A stretch of DNA of 64,000 bases from CALJFL01 sp039964455 (GTDB lineage Bacteria > Pseudomonadota > Gammaproteobacteria > Pseudomonadales > Halieaceae): assembly GCA_039964455.1 (NCBI GenBank), contig JBDVXK010000016.1:165661-229660 (forward strand), read 5' to 3'. Each line of letters opens with the position of its first letter. Position 1 is the first letter of the stretch. Below are positions 43,318 to 49,927 of the stretch, one piece after another. The position numbers were made by a program, and so were the translations under genes. Under the pieces are notes generated by a model that saw nothing but the letters and a program-made list of their open reading frames with translations, was not told where the DNA came from and did not search any database.

Positions 43318-45024
43318 TCAGGAGCGGATTTGCTCCCGCTGTTTGAAGCGTTGTTCCTGTACAAATCTGGGGAGCTGCTGAAGCGGTATGGCCTGGCTGT
43401 AGTAGAAGCCCTGCACCTGATCGCACTCTTGCTCCCGCAGGAAGTTGATCTGCTCATATGTTTCGGCGCCTTCAGCCACCACGGGCATGCCCAGTTTCTG
43501 GGCCATTTTGATCACCATGGTGCAAATCGCCACCTGCTGCTCGTTGTGCGGCAGGTCGCTGACGAAACTTCTATCTATTTTAATTGCTGAGATGGGCAGT
43601 TCGGTCAGGTGCGACAATTGCGAGAAGCCGGTGCCGAAATCATCTAGCGAAAATGAAACGCCCAGCGTGCGCAATTCATCCATGCGCGACTTTATGGCGC
43701 CCGGGCTCTTGAGTATGGTCGTCTCTGTCAGTTCCAGTTCCAACCGGCCAGGGTTGGCGCCGGTGCGTTCCAGAATGTCTGTGACGATACTGACGAAGTG
43801 CTCATCCTGTATTTGCGAGAATGAAACGTTAACCGCAACGTCCACATCGTCCATGCCCTGTTCCTGCAGCCACACCTGTGCAGAACAGGCGTGCTGGATA
43901 ACCTGGTAACCGATAGTGCGCAGCAGCCCCATGTCTTCACAGGTGTCGATGAATTCTGCCGGCAGCAGCATGCCGCGTTCGGGATGATTCCAGCGCAGCA
44001 GTGCCTCCAGCCCATCGAGTTCGCCGCTGGTCAGGTTAACCCGGGGCTGATAGTGCAATTCAAACTGGTTTTTCCTTACCGCCGAGCGCAGCTCCGCCGC
44101 CAGGGTATTGTTTCCGGCTACATCAAATTGCAGCTCTTCAGAAAACAGCGCGTATTGCCCGCCGGGTAGCGCCTTGGCCTGCTGCATCGCGGCCCGTGCT
44201 TGTTCTTGCAACTCGGCCAGCTCCAGAGAGGTTTCGGGAAATATCGCTGCCCCTATGCTGGCGTCCACCGACACCTGCTGGTCGTTCAGTGTCATCGGCT
44301 CGGAAATCGACGCCAACATTTTTCCAGCGATCAGCTCGGCATCTGCGGCAGAGCTGATGTCTTCCAGAATCACGGTAAATTCGTCGCCGCCTATGCGCGC
44401 CAGGCTGTCGGTGCTGCGCAACTTGTTCAGTAATCGCTGCGACAGCGCCTGTATCATCTGATCGCCGTTGGTTTCGCCATAGTGATCGTTGATATTGGCG
44501 AATTGGTCGATGTTGATGTGCAGTAACGCAGTCTTGAAATCGTAACGCTGGGAACGGTCCAGGGCGCGTTCAAGGTGCGCCCTGAAGCCGCCGCGATTAA
44601 GCGTGCCGGTCAATGTGTCGCGGTTTGATAGCTGCCGGATTTGTTCCCGGGCGGATTTCAGTTGAATGCTGTAGTCGAGGATGCGATGTACCAGGCCATC
44701 CTGTAGCTGGCCGCGAACCAGGTAGTCCTGTGCGCCAAAATCCTGCAGTTGCCGGGTGAGTTCTTCCGTGGCCTCGTCAATGAGTACGAGAATTGGGATG
44801 GTGGCGCCATTCTTGTGAGCCAGCCTGAGCAGGTACTCGCTTTCCGGTCCGTGGGCCATGATCACGGCGTCGATAGAAGGGTCCAGCAGGGATTCCAGAG
44901 GTCGGTCGATTTGCTCCGACCTCGCGACGTTAAAGCGCTCGGGCAGGGCTCTTTCCAGGCAGGCGGACAGGATCAGGTGATCCGTATTCTGCTCGGAAAT
45001 AATTAGAACGTTATGTCGTCCCAC
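43318..45024 (-). CDS. GGDEF-EAL protein with receiver-like N-terminus lacking phospho-Asp
   Basis: A 568-residue relative of its downstream neighbour. The N-terminal 115 residues have the alternating strand-helix pattern of a receiver (NVLIISEQNTDHLI, then IPILVLIDEA, GAQDYLVRG), but the position of the phospho-Asp reads DAVIMAHGPES, so phosphorylation there is unlikely. Then come an intact GGDEF (RIGGDEFTVIL) and EAL domain (LEALLRW, DDFGTGFSQL, AEGAETYEQ). The GTG start is preceded by a weak ribosome-binding site. It lies 64 bases upstream of the REC-GGDEF-EAL gene on the same strand, likely one transcript; a duplication of the c-di-GMP module is suggested. Confidence 0.9.
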   Translation of the reverse strand: MGRHNVLIISEQNTDHLILSACLERALPERFNVARSEQIDRPLESLLDPSIDAVIMAHGPESEYLLRLAHKNGATIPILVLIDEATEELTRQLQDFGAQDYLVRGQLQDGLVHRILDYSIQLKSAREQIRQLSNRDTLTGTLNRGGFRAHLERALDRSQRYDFKTALLHINIDQFANINDHYGETNGDQMIQALSQRLLNKLRSTDSLARIGGDEFTVILEDISSAADAELIAGKMLASISEPMTLNDQQVSVDASIGAAIFPETSLELAELQEQARAAMQQAKALPGGQYALFSEELQFDVAGNNTLAAELRSAVRKNQFELHYQPRVNLTSGELDGLEALLRWNHPERGMLLPAEFIDTCEDMGLLRTIGYQVIQHACSAQVWLQEQGMDDVDVAVNVSFSQIQDEHFVSIVTDILERTGANPGRLELELTETTILKSPGAIKSRMDELRTLGVSFSLDDFGTGFSQLSHLTELPISAIKIDRSFVSDLPHNEQQVAICTMVIKMAQKLGMPVVAEGAETYEQINFLREQECDQVQGFYYSQAIPLQQLPRFVQEQRFKQREQIRS

Positions 45025-45218
45025 AACGGCCTCGGATTGTTCACTCAGGTCATGTTTCGGTGAGGTTGCCGCAGCCCTATCTGCCAGCCGTTACCCCGAA
45101 ACGGTTATTCTTTATAATACATGGAGTTATACGCAGATATTCAATGGAATTCTAGTCATTATCTATTAAAAATTACCACCTCGCGGTTACGGTTGGCCAA
45201 AACTCATCTTTTGCGGCC

Positions 45219-45716
45219 TTATTGGGCCTGGGGTTCGCAGCTGAACACCGGAATATTTCGGTCCGTGCGTGCCTGATATTCGTCGAAGTCCGGGTACAGC
45301 GTGAGCAGGTGTGGCCACAGCTCAGCTTTCTCTTCATCACTGATCCGGCGCGCTCGATACGCTTTCTCTTCGCCGTCTACCATGATCCGAATATCGGGGT
45401 TGGCGGCGACGTTGTAATACCACGCCGGATTGCCCGGCATGCCACCCTGGCTGGCCACCAGCAACTTGTTTTCACCATGAGGCAGGTGAATCAGTGCTAT
45501 GCGGCGTAATTTACCGCTTTTCGCTCCGTGGGTATCGACCACACATACCGGGTAACCGCCGATAAACTTGTTCATCAGCTTACCTTTACTCATGCGAAAT
45601 ACCGCCACTTGCAGGCGCGTTGCCCAGCGCATGAAGAACTGGATTGTGGGTACCTGTGAATCCTTGATCTCGGCCACATCTTCCCGGCGTGTCTTGACGT
45701 AATCGTAGGTTTTCAT
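45219..45716 (-). CDS. DDN-like nitroreductase (deazaflavin-dependent family)
   Basis: A 165-residue split-barrel protein of the deazaflavin-dependent nitroreductase family (Ddn/Rv3547 type). The core reads VCVVDTHGAKSGKLRRIALIHLPHGENKLLVASQGG, followed by PAWYYNVAANPDIRIMVDG. Homologues in mycobacteria use F420H2 to reduce quinones and nitro compounds; in gammaproteobacteria the cofactor is usually untested. I chose ATG 45716, with AGGTGG upstream, over GTG 45728. It is divergent from nadA, with a shared 106-base gap. Confidence 0.85.
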   Translation of the reverse strand: MKTYDYVKTRREDVAEIKDSQVPTIQFFMRWATRLQVAVFRMSKGKLMNKFIGGYPVCVVDTHGAKSGKLRRIALIHLPHGENKLLVASQGGMPGNPAWYYNVAANPDIRIMVDGEEKAYRARRISDEEKAELWPHLLTLYPDFDEYQARTDRNIPVFSCEPQAQ

Positions 45717-45753
45717 GGTCAGCGCCACCTGTTTCGTGAGTCAGGTGCTCACT

Positions 45754-45769
45754 GTAAATGACAATTTAC
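45754..45769. promoter_or_regulatory. Inverted repeat at the nadA promoter
   Basis: GTAAAT-GACA-ATTTAC is a perfect six-base inverted repeat with a four-base centre in the gap between the nitroreductase gene and nadA. Its right arm overlaps the inferred nadA -35 box, the layout of a repressor operator. The regulator is not known. Confidence 0.5.
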
Positions 45770-45792
45770 CGGGTGCCAAACTGTGCTAGAAT
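45765..45792 (+). promoter_or_regulatory. Candidate sigma-70 promoter for nadA
   Basis: TTTACC (45765-45770), then 16 bases, then TAGAAT (45787-45792) preceded by TGC, that is an extended -10. It lies 31 bases before the nadA ATG and overlaps the inverted repeat at 45754-45769. Confidence 0.5.
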
Positions 45793-45822
45793 TTTCGGCC
45801 TTTTTAACTGCGCGCCCTCTCT

Positions 45823-46896
45823 ATGAGTATTGCTACAGACAAGCTGGAAACCATTCGCCAACAGGTGCAGTACCACCTGGATCATGCCGAGCGTAACCAG
45901 CTCAGCCCCGACCAGGAGCAGGCGCTGATTGCGCAGATCAAGGATAGACTGGTTGCCGAAAACGCAGTAATCGTCGCCCACTATTACACGGCGCCCGCTA
46001 TTCAGGCGCTGGCGGAGGAAAGCGGCGGTTGTGTTTCAGACTCGCTGGAGATGGCGCGGTTTGGCCACGATCACTCAGCGAGCACCCTGATCGTTGCCGG
46101 CGTTAAATTCATGGGCGAGACCGCCAAGATTCTCACTCCCGACAAGCGTGTATTGATGCCGACCCTGGAGGCCACCTGTTCATTGGACCTGGGCTGTCCC
46201 GCCGACGAATTTGCCGCTTTCTGTGACCAGCATCCAGACCGTGAAGTGGTGGTTTATGCCAATACCTCGGCAGCAGTGAAGGCCCGTGCCGATTGGGTGG
46301 TGACCTCAAGTATTGCGCTGGACGTCGCAGAGCACCTGCATGATCAGGGGAAAAAGATCATCTGGGCGCCGGATAAGCACCTTGGCGATTACGTGCAGCG
46401 CCAGACCGGTGCTGACGTTCTGATGTGGGATGGTGCCTGCATCGTGCACGAGGAATTCAAGGCTCGCGGAATCGCTGATCTAAAAAATGTCTATCCGGAT
46501 GCAGCCGTGCTGGTGCACCCCGAGTCGCCTGCCTCCGTGCTGGAACTGGCTGATCGGGTGGGGTCGACCACTCAGATCATTCGTGCCGCGCAGGAAATGG
46601 ATCGTGAGCGCTTTATCGTCGCAACTGATCAGGGAATTTTCTACAAGCTGCAACAACAGGCGCCCGGCAAGGAGTTTATTATCGCGCCAACGGCGGGTAA
46701 TGGCGCGAGCTGTCGCAGTTGTGCCAACTGCCCGTGGATGGCGATGAATGAGCTGGAATCCTTGGCTACGGTTTTTGACCGGGATGACAATGAGATTTTC
46801 GTAGATCCCATCCTGGGTAAGCAAGCGATGGTACCGCTGCGACGCATGCTGGATTTTGCTGCCGAACTGCAGGTTGCGGTGAAAGGGAATGCCTGA
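45823..46896 (+). CDS. nadA: Quinolinate synthase
   Basis: A 357-residue 4Fe-4S enzyme of NAD synthesis that condenses iminoaspartate with dihydroxyacetone phosphate to quinolinate. The family signature IVAHYYTAPAIQALAEESGGCVSDSLEMA is clear; the cluster cysteines are in the CSLDLGCP region and in GASCRSCANCPWMAMN. Length is normal for the E. coli-type form. nadB and nadC are not adjacent. The 16-base inverted repeat over its promoter suggests repression, perhaps by NAD status (inference). It is convergent with bepA. Confidence 0.96.
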   Translation: MSIATDKLETIRQQVQYHLDHAERNQLSPDQEQALIAQIKDRLVAENAVIVAHYYTAPAIQALAEESGGCVSDSLEMARFGHDHSASTLIVAGVKFMGETAKILTPDKRVLMPTLEATCSLDLGCPADEFAAFCDQHPDREVVVYANTSAAVKARADWVVTSSIALDVAEHLHDQGKKIIWAPDKHLGDYVQRQTGADVLMWDGACIVHEEFKARGIADLKNVYPDAAVLVHPESPASVLELADRVGSTTQIIRAAQEMDRERFIVATDQGIFYKLQQQAPGKEFIIAPTAGNGASCRSCANCPWMAMNELESLATVFDRDDNEIFVDPILGKQAMVPLRRMLDFAAELQVAVKGNA

Positions 46897-46911
46897 GGCG
46901 AGGTTCTCGCC

Positions 46912-48459
46912 CTAAAGGTCCATCTGGCTACGTAGTTTCGCGATATCCTTCAGCCGCTGGTTGATGGTGGCAGCCGTCACATAATCATTTCTGGTAAGTT
47001 CCAGCGCATAGGTCAGCTGTTTCTCGGCCTGTTCCATGTTGCCATTGAGAATAAAGTACTCCGCCCGCGACTGGTGCAGGCCAATGATATTGCCTGACAG
47101 TCCCTGAATTTCAGCCAGTAGGTACCACAGGCCCGGGTCGTTGGGTCGCAATTTGCCCTGTTCAACCAGCACTTCCTCGGCCACGTGTGGCTGGCGATCA
47201 CGCATTAAAGCAGTGGCGTAGGTCATCGTGAGCGGGTGGTTTCCCGGGTTGAGTTCCACGTGCTTGGCCAGCTTGGTTGCAGCCCGGTCTGCGCGATTGC
47301 GCGCCATATCGATCTCAGCATCGGCAATGATGTATTCCAGCCGGTCGGGCGTGCCTGACCAGATTGCGTCCAACTCCAGGCTGGCTTCATCGGCTCTGCC
47401 GGCGTCAGTCAGGGCCACCACCAGCCCGTAAATTGCAGCCTCTCTGGAACGCGTTGTACCGTCCAGCTCACCGCGAAATTTCTGAATCGCCTCTTCCGGG
47501 GTGTCGGCAAGTTGGTTCACGACACGGGCGCGCATCAGCTGATATTGGAGCTTGGTTGGGCGTATCTGCTTGGGGTATTCCCGCGCCCGGTTACGTGTGT
47601 CGGCGATTCGGTTTTCAGAAAGCGGGTGGCTACGCAGGAATTCAGGTACGCGATTGCCACCTGAATAGCGACTGGCCTGCAGCATGCGTTCGAACATGGC
47701 CGGTGCCGCGTGGGGGTCCATATCCGCTTTGACCATGGTTTGCATGGCGACGCGATCGGCTTCTGCCTCGTTGCTGCGGCTGTAGCGCAAGGCGGAATCC
47801 TGGGCGGCGGCCTGGCCCGCCATTAACGCCGCCATACCGGCATCACCGCCAGCCGTGGCCATCAGTACCAGGCCTGCCAGCAAGGCGGCGTAGTTCATGG
47901 GCGCCTGGTTTTTCTGGAATTCTACCCTGCGAGAGAAGTGTCTCTGGCTCAGGTGGGCGATTTCGTGGGCCAGAACCGTGGCCAGTTCATCTTCGGTTTG
48001 GGCGTACAGCAGCAGGCCGTTGTGAATGCCGATAACACCACCGGGCACCGCAAAAGCGTTGATGGTGGGATTGTCGACAAGCACGATTTCAATGCGTCGG
48101 TCTTCGAGTTGGCTGTGCGTGACCAGGTTGAAAATGAGGTTTTCGAGGTAATCAAACAGCAGTGGATCGTCGACGGTAGGCACCTGTCGGCGGAACATTC
48201 TCAGCCAGGTACGGCCCAGTTGGTGCTCGTACTCGGCAGAAAAGAGACTGGTGCTGGATTCTCCCAGGTTGGGTAGCTTCAGGTCTTCATTGGCGAAAGT
48301 GGGCGCGGGCAGTAGCATTGTCGCAAGCAACAGCGGGGCCGCACACGTTGCCGCATGCCGAAAAAATGTATCTGCTATAGCCACCTGATGGAACCGCTCA
48401 CTGCTCACCCCAAAACCGCGCCCAATTGTACTTGATGTGGGCCACGGTGCATTAACCAA
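46912..48459 (-). CDS. bepA: BepA-type periplasmic M48 metalloprotease with TPR tail
   Basis: A 515-residue (or shorter) periplasmic zinc protease and chaperone that degrades or matures outer-membrane proteins such as LptD. The zinc motif HEIAH sits in VLAHEIAHLSQRHF, followed by the third ligand region EAEADRVAMQTM, and the C-terminal half is TPR-like, as in BepA (YfgC). The signal peptide is around AATCAAPLLLATMLLPAPTFA. The ATG at 48459 leaves a long 25-residue leader before it; a GTG at 48384 with GAGCGG upstream gives a normal signal peptide and is a good alternative. Divergent from tusA, convergent with nadA. Confidence 0.92.
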   Translation of the reverse strand: MVNAPWPTSSTIGRGFGVSSERFHQVAIADTFFRHAATCAAPLLLATMLLPAPTFANEDLKLPNLGESSTSLFSAEYEHQLGRTWLRMFRRQVPTVDDPLLFDYLENLIFNLVTHSQLEDRRIEIVLVDNPTINAFAVPGGVIGIHNGLLLYAQTEDELATVLAHEIAHLSQRHFSRRVEFQKNQAPMNYAALLAGLVLMATAGGDAGMAALMAGQAAAQDSALRYSRSNEAEADRVAMQTMVKADMDPHAAPAMFERMLQASRYSGGNRVPEFLRSHPLSENRIADTRNRAREYPKQIRPTKLQYQLMRARVVNQLADTPEEAIQKFRGELDGTTRSREAAIYGLVVALTDAGRADEASLELDAIWSGTPDRLEYIIADAEIDMARNRADRAATKLAKHVELNPGNHPLTMTYATALMRDRQPHVAEEVLVEQGKLRPNDPGLWYLLAEIQGLSGNIIGLHQSRAEYFILNGNMEQAEKQLTYALELTRNDYVTAATINQRLKDIAKLRSQMDL

Positions 48460-48505
48460 TCTCGACAGGGTTTGAGCGGTCCTCCTGTGAAAAGTTCATA
48501 GCGGT

Positions 48506-48535
48506 TGGGCGATCAAGCGCTTCCCGATATATAAT
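48506..48535 (+). promoter_or_regulatory. Candidate promoter for tusA
   Basis: A consensus -10 box TATAAT at 48530-48535 with a weak -35 TTGGGC at 48506-48511, 18 bases apart, 31 bases before the tusA ATG. Confidence 0.5.
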
Positions 48536-48566
48536 GCGCGGATCGGGGGAGTGAGAGAAAGAAACG

Positions 48567-48800
48567 ATGGCTGATGCCAACATGGTTGAACTGGATGCTA
48601 CCGGTCTGCTGTGTCCCATGCCCCTGCTGAAAGCCAAGCGCGCTCTGAATGCGATGGCCAGTGGCGAAACGCTGCGGGTGACTGCTACAGATCAGGGCTC
48701 GGTACGGGACTTCCAGGTATTCGCAGAGCAGTCGGGCCACACCTTGCTGGCGACAGACGAGTCTGAGGGAGTCTATGTTCACATTCTGCAAAAACGTTAA
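48567..48800 (+). CDS. tusA: Sulfurtransferase TusA family protein
   Basis: A 77-residue SirA/TusA-fold protein. The active-site Cys is in LDATGLLCPMPLLKAKRAL (about residue 16), the normal motif, which carries persulfide sulfur in tRNA 2-thiouridine synthesis and other pathways. GAGAGAAAG is upstream of the ATG. It is divergent from bepA and followed 21 bases later by the AI-2E permease gene, a frequent pairing in gammaproteobacteria. Confidence 0.92.
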   Translation: MADANMVELDATGLLCPMPLLKAKRALNAMASGETLRVTATDQGSVRDFQVFAEQSGHTLLATDESEGVYVHILQKR

Positions 48801-48821
48801 CCAGGCCAGCCGGTATAACTG

Positions 48822-49916
48822 ATGTTAGATATTTTCAAAAAGTGGTACGAGCGCTACCTGTTTGAGGAGGAATCGGTCCTCCTGCTGGTATTGCTGGCGC
48901 TGTGCCTGCTTTTACTGGCCACGATTGGCGATTTGTTGGCGCCGGTGCTGGCCTCGTTAGTCCTCGCTTATCTTATGCAGGGCATAGCCAACCAACTCAC
49001 TCGGCATGGATTACCCCAGTGGTTCGGCTTCTCGATGTCGTTCCTTGTTTTTGTGGGAGCATTTTTTGGTATCACGCTGGGGCTGTTGCCGCTGGTGTGG
49101 CGTCAGCTGGCGAGCCTTGCCTCTGAAATGCCACGCATGCTGGACCAGGGGCGCGAGTGGTTGGGAGTATTGCCTGCCCAGTACCCGGAAGTTTTCAGCC
49201 AGGATCAACTCAACCAGTTGATTGGCGTGGCGCAGGCGGAGATCGCTGGCCTGGGTCAAACACTGGTGCGAGGCTCGCTGGCAACCATCCCGAGCATCGT
49301 TACGGTATTCCTGTATATGGTGTTGATTCCGATACTGGTTTTCTTCTTCCTCAAGGACAGAGACCAGATCGTGGCCTGGATAGGCAATTTTCTGCCGGAG
49401 GAGCGGCCATTACTGCGCCGGATAGCCGGAGAAATGAATGAACAGGTCGCCAATTATGCCCGCGGCAAGGTCTTGGAAATTGTGATTGTCGGCGCCGCGT
49501 CGTATTTCAGTTTCGCCTGGCTTGGGCTCAATTATGCCGCTTTGCTGGCATTGCTGGTGGGGCTCTCGGTGATCATTCCCTATATTGGTGCAGCGATCGT
49601 TACCTTGCCGGTGGTGATTGTAGCGTTTCTCCAATGGGGCTTCGTAAATGAATTTTATTACGTGGTGCTTGTCTATGTAGTTATCCAGGGTCTGGATGGC
49701 AATGTACTGGTGCCCTTGCTGTTTTCTGAAGCGGTAAACCTGCACCCCGTCGCCATTATCCTGGCAGTCCTGTTTTTCGGGGGTATATGGGGGCTTTGGG
49801 GGGTGTTTTTTGCCATACCCCTGGCCACTTTGATCAAGGCCATTATTAATGCATGGCCCAAACCACACCTCGAAGACGAGGGCGCGACAGAAACGCCAAT
49901 CGAAACGCAAACCTGA
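48822..49916 (+). CDS. AI-2E family (PerM) permease
   Basis: A 364-residue inner-membrane protein of the AI-2E/UPF0118 family, with seven or eight hydrophobic segments, the central loop with helix VQRSLATIPSIV-like 'VRGSLATIPSIVTVFLYMVLIPILVFFFLKDRD', and the GLDGNVLVPLLFSEAVNLHPVAIILAVLFFGGIWGLWGVF signature region (written here in part). Homologues act as antiporters or putative autoinducer-2 exporters, and most are untested. A charged C-terminal tail follows. It lies between tusA and an M16 protease gene, 11 bases before the latter. Confidence 0.88.
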   Translation: MLDIFKKWYERYLFEEESVLLLVLLALCLLLLATIGDLLAPVLASLVLAYLMQGIANQLTRHGLPQWFGFSMSFLVFVGAFFGITLGLLPLVWRQLASLASEMPRMLDQGREWLGVLPAQYPEVFSQDQLNQLIGVAQAEIAGLGQTLVRGSLATIPSIVTVFLYMVLIPILVFFFLKDRDQIVAWIGNFLPEERPLLRRIAGEMNEQVANYARGKVLEIVIVGAASYFSFAWLGLNYAALLALLVGLSVIIPYIGAAIVTLPVVIVAFLQWGFVNEFYYVVLVYVVIQGLDGNVLVPLLFSEAVNLHPVAIILAVLFFGGIWGLWGVFFAIPLATLIKAIINAWPKPHLEDEGATETPIETQT

Positions 49917-49927
49917 TGGAGTAATTA

